A stretch of 64,000 nucleotides of DNA from Kribbella kalugense (GTDB lineage Bacteria > Actinomycetota > Actinomycetes > Propionibacteriales > Kribbellaceae). This document shows, piece after piece, positions 7,954 to 15,860 of the stretch (positions are counted from its first letter, which is position 1; every line of letters begins with the position of its first letter). The notes beneath the pieces are model-generated. The model made no database searches, was not told where the DNA came from, and saw only the letters and a list, made by a program, of their open reading frames with translations. The translations under genes and the position numbers were made by a program. The stretch lies in assembly GCF_004365875.1 (NCBI RefSeq), contig NZ_SODF01000002.1, positions 1,674,001 to 1,738,000 on the forward strand. The letters are read 5' to 3'.

Positions 7954-8784
7954 GTGCGTGACCTCAGCTCGGAACTGATGACCGGCCGGATGGCGGAAGT
8001 CGCGCTCGAGTACGCCCGCGGCACCCGCGGTCCGACCGAGCCGCGTCCCGCCGCAACGGTCATCCTCCTGCGTGACGTTCCGGCCGGCGGGCCTGAGGTC
8101 TATCTCCTGCGGCGCCAGCGGACGATGGCGTTTGCGGCGGGTATGACGGTGTTCCCCGGCGGGCGGGTCGACGCGACGGACTCGAGCGTCGCGGATTCGT
8201 GGTCCGGTCCTCCTCCGGCCTGGTTCGCGTCCCGGCTCGGGTGCTCCGTGGAGACCGCGGCGGCGTACGTCGCTGCTGCGGTCCGCGAGACCTTCGAGGA
8301 GTCCGGCGTACTGCTGGCCGGACCCTCGCCTGACGCAGTCGTCGACGACACCACCGGCGCCGACTGGGAGGCGGACCGGGTCGCGCTGGAGACGCGTGCG
8401 GTCGGGTTCTCCGAGTTCCTGCACCGGCGTGGTCTCGTACTGCGCGCGGACCTGCTCGGACCGTGGGCGCACTGGATCACGCCGGAATTCGAGCCCAAGC
8501 GGTACGACACAGCGTTCTTCGTCGCCGCACTCCCGGCCGGGCAGGTCACCCGGGACGTGACGAGCGAGTCCGACCAGGTCACCTGGATCCGCCCGGCGGA
8601 CGCGGTCGCAGCAGTCGACGCGGGCGAGGTGCTCATGCTGCCCCCGACGTACCTGAGCTGCCGTGAGCTCTCGCAGTACGACGATGTAGCCGCGATGCTG
8701 GACGCCGCCGGCGAACGGGAGATCCGGACGATCATGCCCACCGTGCGCGTCGACGGCGACCAGGCCTATCTGGAGACGACATGA
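7954..8784 (+). CDS. NUDIX hydrolase
   Basis: A 276-residue protein with a NUDIX fold. After TVFPGGRVDATDSS comes a roughly 30-residue insert before the RETFEESGVLL core of the Nudix box, so the box is split compared with the canonical GX5EX7REUXEEXGU. Substrate cannot be inferred. The start is GTG at 7954; TATTAGAC lies 4-11 bp upstream and looks like a -10, so the gene may have its own leaderless promoter although it lies only 39 bp after ridA. Its TGA overlaps the ATG of the following metallo-beta-lactamase gene (ATGA), showing operon organisation. Confidence 0.88.
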   Translation: MRDLSSELMTGRMAEVALEYARGTRGPTEPRPAATVILLRDVPAGGPEVYLLRRQRTMAFAAGMTVFPGGRVDATDSSVADSWSGPPPAWFASRLGCSVETAAAYVAAAVRETFEESGVLLAGPSPDAVVDDTTGADWEADRVALETRAVGFSEFLHRRGLVLRADLLGPWAHWITPEFEPKRYDTAFFVAALPAGQVTRDVTSESDQVTWIRPADAVAAVDAGEVLMLPPTYLSCRELSQYDDVAAMLDAAGEREIRTIMPTVRVDGDQAYLETT

Positions 8785-9548
8785 GAGTCACCGACTACGC
8801 GAGCCTGGTGCTGGCCGCGAACCCCGGCCCGATGACGCTGGACGGCACCAACACCTGGATCCTGAAGGCGCCGGACGGTGAGCGAGCGGTCGTCGTCGAC
8901 CCGGGCCCGATGCTCGAGGACCACCTGACCGCGGTCCTCGCGGCGGCAGGCAAGGTGGCCGTCGTACTGCTGACCCACAAACACCCGGACCACTCCGAGG
9001 GTGCCGTCTGGTTCGCCAACCAGGCCGGCTGCGGCGTACGCGCCGTCGACCCCGCCTTCCGGATCCCGACCGATCACGCCCACGGCCTCGGCGAAGGCGA
9101 CGTGATCACCGCCGACGGCCTCCGCATCGAGGTCCTGCCGACGCCTGGCCACACGCTCGACTCGGTCTGCTTCTGGCTCCCACAGGACGGCTCGCTGCTC
9201 ACCGGCGACACCGTCCTCGGCCGCGGTACGTCGGTCGTTGCCTACCCAGACGGTGCCCTAGGCCCCTACCTCGACTCCCTGAACCGCCTGCTGGCCTTCG
9301 CCAACTCCCCGGCCGGCGTAACCCGCCTACTCCCCGGCCACGGCCCGGTGATCGACGACCCCGCCGCCGTACTCACCTACTACCTCAACCACCGCGAAGA
9401 ACGCCTCAACCAGGTCCGCTCAGCCCTCACCGAAGGCCACACCACCCCCGAAGCAATCGTCCAACACGTCTACACCGACGTACCCCAACCCCTCTGGCCC
9501 GCCGCCGAACGCTCAGTCCGAGCCCAACTCGACTACCTGAACGGCTAG
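8781..9548 (+). CDS. Metallo-beta-lactamase-fold hydrolase (LACTB2/RNase Z-like)
   Basis: A 255-residue hydrolase with the complete zinc-binding set of the family: THKHPDHSEG (HxHxDH), PTPGHTLDS, LTGDTVLG and LPGHGPVI. The C-terminal YYLNHREERLNQVRSAL segment and the final winged-helix-like region are typical of the LACTB2-like branch, some members of which are endoribonucleases; Rv3677c of M. tuberculosis occupies the same position. ATG overlaps the preceding NUDIX stop. Codons near the 3' end become strikingly C-rich (many CCC, ACC, CTC). It is the last gene of the DUF4177-RidA-NUDIX operon and is followed by a repeat-bearing intergenic region. Confidence 0.9.
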   Translation: MRVTDYASLVLAANPGPMTLDGTNTWILKAPDGERAVVVDPGPMLEDHLTAVLAAAGKVAVVLLTHKHPDHSEGAVWFANQAGCGVRAVDPAFRIPTDHAHGLGEGDVITADGLRIEVLPTPGHTLDSVCFWLPQDGSLLTGDTVLGRGTSVVAYPDGALGPYLDSLNRLLAFANSPAGVTRLLPGHGPVIDDPAAVLTYYLNHREERLNQVRSALTEGHTTPEAIVQHVYTDVPQPLWPAAERSVRAQLDYLNG

Positions 9549-9580
9549 CGCCCACCCGGCTGACCCACCTGCGCGTTGGG

Positions 9581-9670
9581 GGTTGCCCATTCGGTTGGAG
9601 GGTTGCCCACTCAGATTCTCAATGGGCAACCCTCCAACTGAGGGGATGCCCACCGAGTTGGAGGGTTCGC
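9581..9670. repeat. 90-bp direct repeat, left copy, with 16-bp hairpin
   Basis: This 90-bp stretch recurs at 10688-10777 with five mismatches by eye. Inside it, GTTGGAGGGTTGCCCA (9594-9609) and its exact complement (9623-9638) form a hairpin around a 13-base loop, and two further degenerate half-units (TTGCCCATT at the left, GATGCCCACCGAGTTGGAGGG at the right) flank it. The two copies bracket a single AbiEi/DUF559 gene. It could be an operator array, a terminator, or the edge of a mobile unit. Confidence 0.9.
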
Positions 9671-9675
9671 GCGGG

Positions 9676-9684
9676 TTATCCACA
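9676..9684 (+). promoter_or_regulatory. Single DnaA-box-like nonamer
   Basis: TTATCCACA is an exact match to the strong DnaA box. It stands alone 6 bp after the left 90-bp repeat and 52 bp before the AbiEi/DUF559 start, and no cluster of boxes is present, so this is not an origin. It may be a chance match or a DnaA-responsive promoter element. Confidence 0.35.
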
Positions 9685-9736
9685 GGTTGGGGGTTGGCCG
9701 CAGCGGGCGGGGCGGCGTACGGCTGATGCTTGGTGG

Positions 9737-10672
9737 GTGAATCCGAAGTTAAAGCTGCTCGCGGACGGGCAAGGCGGGGTCTACAGCCGTGGTCAGGCCG
9801 CGGACAGCGGTTACACGCCGGGCCAGATTCATGACCGGATCCAGGACGGACGCTGGGAGCGGATCCGCTACGGGCAGTACGCCGAGGCAGTGGACCTGAG
9901 CCATCTCGCTCCATGGGATCAACAGGGCCTGAAGCACCGTCGGCTCGTCCACGCGGTGCTGAACTCGATGCGGCCCGGCACCGTTGCCGTAAGCCACCAG
10001 TCGGCGCTCGCCCTGCACGGCGTACCGCTGTGGGGCGTGGATCTCTCGGAGGTTCACCTCAGCCGTCTCGATCGGCACCGCGGCGGCCGGATCGCCGGTG
10101 TGCGCCACCATCGAGGCAAGCTGACAGCCGCGGACCTGGCCCTCGTGGGCCACCTGCCGGTGACGACCGTGCCGCGCGCTCTGTTCGAAATGGCCTGTAC
10201 GTCGACCTTCGAAGCAGCGGTCGTCAGCGCCGACGCTGTACGTCGCCATCATCCGATCGCCGAGCCTGAGCTGCAACGTTTGCTGGACGTGACGGAGTTC
10301 TGGCCGGGGAGTCCGACAGCCAGGTCTGCTCTGGACTTCAGCGATCCGTTGTCGGAGTCCGTTGGTGAGTCACGGCTACGAGTGCTGATGCACACACACG
10401 GACTTCCCGCGCCCATGCTCCAAGTGGTGTTCACCGACGCCGACGGGTTCGTCGCCCGGGTCGATTTCTACTTCCCCTCCGAACGGACCGTGGTCGAGTT
10501 CGACGGTTTGGGGAAGTACGCCGGCGCGTCGTCGGAAGCGCTGATCCAGGAGAAGCTGCGAGAAGATCGCCTGCGTGCGCTCGGGCTGCAGGTCGTTCGC
10601 ATCACCTGGGCGGACCTCCAGGACCCCGCCCGCCTGATCGCGACCATCCGCAAGGCCTTCGCCCGCGCCTGA
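9737..10672 (+). CDS. Solo AbiEi-antitoxin-domain / DUF559-like nuclease-fold protein
   Basis: A 311-residue protein starting at GTG 9737. The N-terminus (GGVYSRGQAADSGYTPGQIHDRI, residues 10-32) resembles the winged-helix domain of type IV antitoxin AbiEi; the C-terminus (VARVDFYFPSERTVVEFDG... EKLREDRLRALGLQVVRITW) resembles DUF559/Vsr-like endonuclease folds with Asp, Glu-x-Asp and a downstream Glu/Lys-rich helix. No partner AbiEii nucleotidyltransferase is adjacent. Such solitary proteins are multicopy in actinobacteria and have no established function. The gene is framed on both sides by a 90-bp direct repeat, which suggests that gene and repeats form one unit. Confidence 0.75.
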   Translation: MNPKLKLLADGQGGVYSRGQAADSGYTPGQIHDRIQDGRWERIRYGQYAEAVDLSHLAPWDQQGLKHRRLVHAVLNSMRPGTVAVSHQSALALHGVPLWGVDLSEVHLSRLDRHRGGRIAGVRHHRGKLTAADLALVGHLPVTTVPRALFEMACTSTFEAAVVSADAVRRHHPIAEPELQRLLDVTEFWPGSPTARSALDFSDPLSESVGESRLRVLMHTHGLPAPMLQVVFTDADGFVARVDFYFPSERTVVEFDGLGKYAGASSEALIQEKLREDRLRALGLQVVRITWADLQDPARLIATIRKAFARA

Positions 10673-10687
10673 GCCCGGCAGTCGAGC

Positions 10688-10777
10688 GGTTGCCCATTGA
10701 GCTGGAGGGTTGCCCCCTCAGATTCTCAGTGGGCAACCCTCCAACTGAGGGGATGCCCACCGAGTTGGAGGGTTCGC
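10688..10777. repeat. 90-bp direct repeat, right copy
   Basis: Second copy of the 9581-9670 repeat, in the same orientation, starting 16 bp after the stop codon of the AbiEi/DUF559 gene. The internal hairpin is kept as a 13-bp perfect stem (TGGAGGGTTGCCC at 10703-10715 with its complement at 10731-10743). The five differences from the left copy mostly fall outside the stem. Confidence 0.9.
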
Positions 10778-10805
10778 CCAGGTGCGGCGAGGGCTGCCCG
10801 GCTCG

Positions 10806-10917
10806 CGGTGTACGGGGGCTCCGGTGTACGGGGACTCCGGTGTACGGGGACTCCGGTGTACGGGGACTCCGTGTGCAGCGGGCTCGCGGTGTGTAGCGGG
10901 CTCGCGGTGTGCGGCGT
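10806..10917. repeat. Tandem 16-bp repeats grading into 17-18-bp repeats
   Basis: Four head-to-tail copies of CGGTGTACGGGGACTC occupy 10806-10869 (the first copy has one change), followed by about two and a half diverged copies of the form CGTGTGYAGCGGGCTCG up to 10917. The array lies between the right 90-bp repeat and the 3' end of the crp-family gene. Such an array is prone to copy-number change; no coding role is apparent. Confidence 0.85.
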
Positions 10918-10940
10918 GGGTCGGGTCTTGAGACCCGGGG

Positions 10941-11618
10941 TTAGCGGGCTCGGCGTTGGAGGCGGTCTACGTCTAGGAGGACGACCGAGCGGGGTTCTAG
11001 GCGGACCCAGCCTCGGGAGGCGAAGTCGGCCAGGGCTTTGTTGACGGTTTCGCGGGAGGCGCCGACGAGTTGGGCCAGCTCTTCCTGGGTGAGGTCGTGG
11101 TGGACGTGGACGCCGTCGTCGGCGGTGCGGCCGAAGCGGCTGGCCAGGTCGAGGAGGGCCTTGGCGACGCGGCCCGGTACGTCGGAGAACACCAGGTCGG
11201 CCACGACGTCGGAGACCTTGCGGAGCCGGCCGGCCAGCTGCAGCAGCAGGCCGCGGGCCACCGCCGGGCGGCCGTCGAGCCAGCGGAGCAGCTCGTCGTG
11301 GGTCAGGGACATCAGCGTGGCGTCGGTGACGGCGGTGACGGTCGCGGACCGCGGTCCCGGGTCGAACAGCGACAGCTCGCCGAACATCTGGCCCGGGCCG
11401 AGCACCGCGATCAGGTTCTCCCGGCCGTCGGCCGACGTACGGCCGAGCTTGACCTTGCCCTCGACCACGACGAACAGCCGGTCACCGGAGTCGCCCTCGT
11501 GGAACAGCACCTGGCCGCGCCGCAGCCGGCTCTCGGACATCGACGCGGCCAGGGCGTCGGCCGCCTCGTCGTCGAGCTGACTGAACAGCGGTGCCTGTCG
11601 GAGCACTGCGGCATCCAC
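10941..11618 (-). CDS. crp: Crp/Fnr-family cAMP-type transcriptional regulator
   Basis: A 225-residue regulator, nearly the length of M. tuberculosis Crp (Rv3676) and collinear with it. The cyclic-nucleotide-binding domain has FHEGDSGDRLFVVVEGKVKLGR and the phosphate-binding cassette FGELSLFDPGPRSAT; the C-terminal winged helix carries LTQEELAQLVGASRETVNKALADFASRGW, the DNA-recognition signature of mycobacterial Crp. GTG at 11618 was chosen because TAGGAGG lies 7 bp upstream. No [4Fe-4S] cysteine set is present, so it is not Fnr. Expected to act as a dimer on TGTGA-N6-TCACA-type sites; none was obvious in the window's promoters by eye. Confidence 0.92.
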   Translation of the reverse strand: MDAAVLRQAPLFSQLDDEAADALAASMSESRLRRGQVLFHEGDSGDRLFVVVEGKVKLGRTSADGRENLIAVLGPGQMFGELSLFDPGPRSATVTAVTDATLMSLTHDELLRWLDGRPAVARGLLLQLAGRLRKVSDVVADLVFSDVPGRVAKALLDLASRFGRTADDGVHVHHDLTQEELAQLVGASRETVNKALADFASRGWVRLEPRSVVLLDVDRLQRRAR

Positions 11619-11768
11619 TTTGGGCCTCCTAGGACCTTCGACCACGACTACGGACGGGGGATCACCCCACCCGGCGAGAAGAGCGTATCCACCCGCTCGC
11701 CCCAAAACCGTAGCCCCTCGGGTGTCGGCACCGCCACGTAGGCCGCTCCCGGCGCGCCGGGACGGTAG

Positions 11769-13121
11769 TCAGGCGAGGGAGATTTCCGCGGGTTGATCGG
11801 CGAGCCAGTTGCCATGGAACCCGTACGGGACGCGGACGGGGAGCTGAATCGTCGCCACCGGCGGTGCGGTCAGATCGGTGGCGTCGAGGATCACCAGATC
11901 GCTGGTACCGGAGGCGGCGTCGTAGACATAGGTCATCAGCCAGCCGTCGCCGCCCGGGCGGTTGTCGGCCGGGACGAAGGCGGCCTCGCCCGGCGTACGG
12001 CCTGGACCGAACTCGTGCGACGTGACCCCACCGTCGCGCAGGTCGTAGCGGATCACTGCACCGTGAGGTGCGCCTTCAGCGGGCGTCCGGGTGACAGTGG
12101 CATGTCCGTGGCGAGTATCCAGCCCGGCCAGCCGGTCGTCGATGCGCGGGAACTCGGCCGCCCGGTCGTGGAGTTGTTGCTCGCGGACGGTGCCGGTCGT
12201 CAGGTCGAGGGTCCAGCGCCACAGCGTTGCCTGCTGGGAGTCCGTGCTGTTCTTCCGGAACAGCTCCGGATAGCGCATGACATGCAGGACGATCTGTTGG
12301 CGGCCATCGGGCCCGGTCTCGTCGTGGGCGTTGAGGGTGTGGAAGACGTAGCAGGGATCGATCGGGAACCAGCGGACTTCGCCGTACGGGTCGTCGCGCC
12401 GCAGTACGCCGAGCCGAGCGCCGTACCCGTCGTTCCAGCTGAACGGCATCCCGCGACCGGACCTGGCGATCTCCAGATCGAAGACCACCGGGAGGCCCAT
12501 GAAGATGACATGGCCGGCGGAGAGGTTGAAGTCGTGGTTCATCGTGGCGGCCGGAACGTCGATGGGCCGGCTGATCACCAGCTCCCCGGTCGCGTCCGCC
12601 TGGTGATAGGTCAGGTACGGCGCGGTCAGGCTGTAGCCGAAGAAGTGCAGCTCGCCGGTCGTCGGGCAGGTCTTCGGGTGGGCGGTCATTGCCGTCCGCA
12701 ACTTTCCGCCGAAGTCGTACGAACCCACGGTGTCCAGCTCACGGGTGAGCTCGTAGGGGTAGGAGGACTCGACCAGGGCCAGCGTGCGTCCGGCATGCCG
12801 GACGACGTGGGTGTTCGCGACACCCGCGGTCAGATCCAGGTTTCCTTCAGTGTCGTTGACCTTGGCGCCGTCGGTGAAGGTCGACGTACGGACCCAGCGG
12901 TTGCGGTAGGAGACCGCCCGGCCGCCTTCGATCCGGACGCCGTGGATCATGCCGTCGCCGAAGAACCAGTGGCCCGAGGCGGCGTCGTGCGGATTGGGGC
13001 CGTTGCGCAGGTACCAGCCGGTCAGCCCGGGTGGGATCTGGCCGGTCACCGGCAGGTCGTAGGCGGTGAGTTCCTTGTCGACGGGCGCATAGTTGCCGGC
13101 CAGATGGGGTGCGGTCTGCAT
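11769..13121 (-). CDS. Carotenoid cleavage dioxygenase (RPE65 family)
   Basis: A 450-residue non-haem iron oxygenase of the carotenoid-cleavage family. The four iron-ligand histidines are recognisable in TAHPKT, MNHDF, FHTLNA and the C-terminal GFHGNW, and WFFGDGMIHG is a family signature. It would cleave carotenoids or related stilbene-like substrates; the substrate is unknown, and no carotenoid biosynthesis gene is in the window. ATG at 13121 follows a GAGGAG site by 7 bases. It lies 21 bp downstream of a membrane-protein gene on the same strand and is probably controlled by the divergent PadR regulator. Confidence 0.92.
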   Translation of the reverse strand: MQTAPHLAGNYAPVDKELTAYDLPVTGQIPPGLTGWYLRNGPNPHDAASGHWFFGDGMIHGVRIEGGRAVSYRNRWVRTSTFTDGAKVNDTEGNLDLTAGVANTHVVRHAGRTLALVESSYPYELTRELDTVGSYDFGGKLRTAMTAHPKTCPTTGELHFFGYSLTAPYLTYHQADATGELVISRPIDVPAATMNHDFNLSAGHVIFMGLPVVFDLEIARSGRGMPFSWNDGYGARLGVLRRDDPYGEVRWFPIDPCYVFHTLNAHDETGPDGRQQIVLHVMRYPELFRKNSTDSQQATLWRWTLDLTTGTVREQQLHDRAAEFPRIDDRLAGLDTRHGHATVTRTPAEGAPHGAVIRYDLRDGGVTSHEFGPGRTPGEAAFVPADNRPGGDGWLMTYVYDAASGTSDLVILDATDLTAPPVATIQLPVRVPYGFHGNWLADQPAEISLA

Positions 13122-13142
13122 GAGTGGCTCCTCAAGGAGGTT

Positions 13143-13697
13143 TCAACGGGTCCGGAGCTGGGCGGCCTTGGCCTGGATGTGGGCCACGTAGCGGAGGGTG
13201 AAGACCATCGGTACGACGAAGGCCGCGATCTGAACGACCGTCCGAGTGGTCGAGCCGGAGTGCGCGAGAGTGGCGAGAGCGACCGCGGCGACCGCGAAGC
13301 TCGCGGTCCAGACGGCGGTGATGATGACGTTGGTGCGGACGAACAGTGGCTGGTCCCAGAACTCGCGGGGCGTGGTCTGCTTGGCGATCCCCAGCGTGAA
13401 CGGCTTCCGGACAACGAGCGAGACGCCGGCGATGAGGGCGAGCGTGGCCGACGACAGTGCCGCCGTGTAGGGGTGCAGCCCGCTGTCCGGTGTGGTGAAC
13501 GCGAGGACGGTGATGGCGGCGAAGAAGACGGCGGAGCCGATCTCGATGATCTGGGCGTCGAGCGTGCGGCCGGACCGGGTCTGCACAGCGATCAGTCCGA
13601 GGGAGAGGACCAGGGCGATCAACGCGGCCCAGTTCCAGTGTGCCGACGGAATGATCGCGTAGACGATCCACGGGGCGAAGGTCCGCAGGTACGACAT
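13143..13697 (-). CDS. Integral membrane protein of unknown function
   Basis: A 184-residue hydrophobic protein with about five predicted membrane helices (residues 8-18, 23-38, 53-68, 78-96 and two near 120-165) and no motif I recognise. ATG at 13697 is preceded by GGGAG at a spacing of 8. The gene is the first of a two-gene operon with the carotenoid oxygenase (21-bp gap) and is divergent from padR, so it may act on the same hydrophobic substrate or serve as membrane partner; this is inference from context only. Confidence 0.75.
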   Translation of the reverse strand: MSYLRTFAPWIVYAIIPSAHWNWAALIALVLSLGLIAVQTRSGRTLDAQIIEIGSAVFFAAITVLAFTTPDSGLHPYTAALSSATLALIAGVSLVVRKPFTLGIAKQTTPREFWDQPLFVRTNVIITAVWTASFAVAAVALATLAHSGSTTRTVVQIAAFVVPMVFTLRYVAHIQAKAAQLRTR

Positions 13698-13741
13698 GAG
13701 GGTTGCTCCCTAGTTGGCGGCCGATCGGAGGTTCCGATCGC

Positions 13742-13791
13742 GACAGGTCAAAAGTAGAAGGTCCCTACTAGACATGTCAAGAGTGGAAGGT
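13742..13791. promoter_or_regulatory. Two 21-bp direct repeats, putative PadR operators
   Basis: Positions 13742-13762 and 13771-13791 share the form GACAkGTCAArAGTrGAAGGT (18 of 21 positions identical), with centres 29 bp apart. They fill the divergent promoter region between the membrane-protein/carotenoid-oxygenase operon and padR; the second copy ends 12 bp before the padR ATG. GACATGTC within the second copy is itself palindromic. Confidence 0.65.
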
Positions 13792-13803
13792 AGAATAGGT
13801 GGC

Positions 13804-14319
13804 ATGAGCCTGCGACACGCCCTGCTCGGGCTGCTGGTCGAACACCCGGCCAGTGGCTACGACCTGCTGAAGACCTTCGACACCTCGCTCGCCAACGTCT
13901 GGCCGGCCACCCAGAGTCAGCTCTACGGCGAGCTGGCCAAGCTCGCCGACAGTGGCCTGATCGTGGTCTCCGAGCAGGGTCCGCGCGGCCGCAAGGAGTA
14001 CACGCTGACCGATCCCGGCCTGGCCGAGCTCCGCCGCTGGCTGACCGAGACCGAGCCGCAGCGCACCCGGAGTGACGTCCTGCTCCGGGTCTTCTTCCTC
14101 GGCGTCCTCACTCCCCAGCAGGCCCTCGACTACCTCGACGGCCAGGCCGCGCAGGCGGCCGGGCTGCGTGCCGAGTTGAAGAAGCTCGACGACGCGATCG
14201 ACTGGGACGACGCGGACCTTTCCGTCTACGGCCGGATCGCGCTGGAGTACGGACAGCGTCTCGCCGCGATGCAACAGGAATGGGCCGAATGGGCCCGCAC
14301 CCAGGTCAAACCCCGCTGA
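13804..14319 (+). CDS. PadR-family transcriptional regulator
   Basis: A 171-residue PadR protein: N-terminal winged helix (MSLRHALLGLLVEHPASGYDLLKTF, then QLYGELAKLADSGLIVVSEQGPRGRKEYTLTDPG) and a C-terminal helical dimerisation domain (about 90-171). ATG at 13804 gives the canonical N-terminus; upstream in-frame codons run through the operator repeats. Members usually repress a divergent operon and are released by phenolics or drugs, so the carotenoid-oxygenase operon is the likely target, possibly with the DHA2 exporter downstream. Confidence 0.9.
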   Translation: MSLRHALLGLLVEHPASGYDLLKTFDTSLANVWPATQSQLYGELAKLADSGLIVVSEQGPRGRKEYTLTDPGLAELRRWLTETEPQRTRSDVLLRVFFLGVLTPQQALDYLDGQAAQAAGLRAELKKLDDAIDWDDADLSVYGRIALEYGQRLAAMQQEWAEWARTQVKPR

Positions 14320-14363
14320 GGGCCGCAGCCGGCGGTGATGAGAATCATTGAACTCCTTGCGGA

Positions 14364-15764
14364 TCAGTGGTTCTGGGCAGGGGCTTTTCGGGGGAGCAGC
14401 CAGACCACGCAGCAACTCAGGAGCGTGACTCCTGCGACGACGAGGAGGCTGGTGCTGACGGCATGGGCCTGGCCCGGGCCGAGGGTCTTGAAGTAGACGG
14501 TGGTGACGGCGGCCGCGCCGATCGCGTTGGCGAGTTGCTGGACGGCGGCGAGTGAGCCGCTGCCGCTACCGGCCTCGTCCGGGTCGGTGTCGCCCATGGT
14601 GACGTCGTAGATCGTCCCGAAGCAGGTGCCCATGCCGAGGCCGATCACGAAGACCGCGGGGACAAGGGCTCCGACGGGAGGACCCTGGACGTGCACCGCG
14701 GCGTACAGGCCGGCAGTGCCGAGCAGAGTAATCAGCAGGCCGATGAAAACGAGAGTGCGACCGAGCTTCGCGATCAGCTGGTAGCAGGAGATCGAGGCGA
14801 TCACGATGCCCGCGGCGATCGGGGCCATCCCGACGGCGGCGGCTCGGAGCGGGGAGTAGCCGAGCCCGTTCTGCAGGAAGAGCGAGATGACGTAAAGCAG
14901 TCCGGCGACAGCGGCGAAGAAGACGACGCCGAGTAGCAGGCCGGAGGTGAATCCCCGGTTCTTCAGCAGGGACGGCTTGATGAGCGGATTGGCGGCCGTG
15001 GTCTGGCGCCGTGCGAACAGCCCGGCGAAGATCGCCCCGATGGCCAGGAAGGCGATTGGTTCGGCCGTCCAGCCGGTGCCGGAACCTTGGATCAGGCCGT
15101 ACAGCAGACCGAACATCGCTACCCCGAGCAGGCCGGAGCCGAGCCCGTCGACGGAGACTCTGCGGTCGCCCGGGTCGCGGGGCAGCAGCCGGAAGGCCGC
15201 GACGGTCGCGACGCCGCCGAGCACGATGTTGATCAGGAACATCGCGCGCCAGCCGAGGCCGAACAGGTCGGCGTCGATCAGGAATCCGGCGAGGATCGGG
15301 CCACCGACCGCGGACAGGCCGAGAGCGGGACCGAAGGCGCTGAAAGCCTTGCCGATCTCCTCGCGGGGGAAGACCGCGCCGAGAATGCCGAAGCCCTGTG
15401 GGATCAGCACGGCTCCGAAGGCACCCTGGATCAGCCGGGCGACGATGATCGAGGTGGGGTCGAAGGCGAGACCGCAGGCGACCGAGGCCAGTGTGAAGCC
15501 GGTGATGCCGATCAGGAACAGCCGGCGGCGGCCGAACCGATCACCGAGCCTGCCACCGACGACCAGCAGAACGCCGAGGGCGAGGGCATAGCTCGTGCCG
15601 AGCCACTGGACCAGCGAGTCGCCACCGCGCAGGTCCCGGGTGATGGTCGGCGCGGCGATATTGGTGATGGTCGAGTCCAGCAGGTCGAGAATCTCGGCCG
15701 CGAGGATCACGGCCAGGATCGCCCACCTGCGGCGGACAGCGGTCGGAGCATCGAGCGTGGTCAT
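14364..15764 (-). CDS. MFS transporter, DHA2 family (14-helix drug exporter type)
   Basis: A 466-residue exporter with the DHA2 signatures DSTITNIAAPTI in helix 1 and GGRLGDRFGRRRLF between helices 2 and 3, plus GSGSGSLAAVQQLANAIG in the C-terminal half; about 14 membrane helices. Proton-driven export of cationic or aromatic compounds is the usual role. ATG at 15764. It lies 96 bp downstream of a flavin monooxygenase gene in the same direction and converges on padR. A combination of exporter and hydroxylase fits drug or xenobiotic resistance, but no substrate can be named. Confidence 0.9.
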   Translation of the reverse strand: MTTLDAPTAVRRRWAILAVILAAEILDLLDSTITNIAAPTITRDLRGGDSLVQWLGTSYALALGVLLVVGGRLGDRFGRRRLFLIGITGFTLASVACGLAFDPTSIIVARLIQGAFGAVLIPQGFGILGAVFPREEIGKAFSAFGPALGLSAVGGPILAGFLIDADLFGLGWRAMFLINIVLGGVATVAAFRLLPRDPGDRRVSVDGLGSGLLGVAMFGLLYGLIQGSGTGWTAEPIAFLAIGAIFAGLFARRQTTAANPLIKPSLLKNRGFTSGLLLGVVFFAAVAGLLYVISLFLQNGLGYSPLRAAAVGMAPIAAGIVIASISCYQLIAKLGRTLVFIGLLITLLGTAGLYAAVHVQGPPVGALVPAVFVIGLGMGTCFGTIYDVTMGDTDPDEAGSGSGSLAAVQQLANAIGAAAVTTVYFKTLGPGQAHAVSTSLLVVAGVTLLSCCVVWLLPRKAPAQNH

Positions 15765-15860
15765 GGCTGAACCTCTTCCGGACAGGGCATCACGAAGGGA
15801 CGGCCGTCGCGACTGCGGACGGCCGTTGGCAGGAACGGCTTCAGAGGCTGGGCACCTGGC

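Noticed and set aside
9676..9684. Replication origin
   Set aside because: Only one DnaA box; no AT-rich unwinding region and no dnaA/dnaN nearby.
10806..10917. CRISPR array
   Set aside because: The units are directly adjacent without unique spacers and there are no cas genes; it is a simple tandem repeat.
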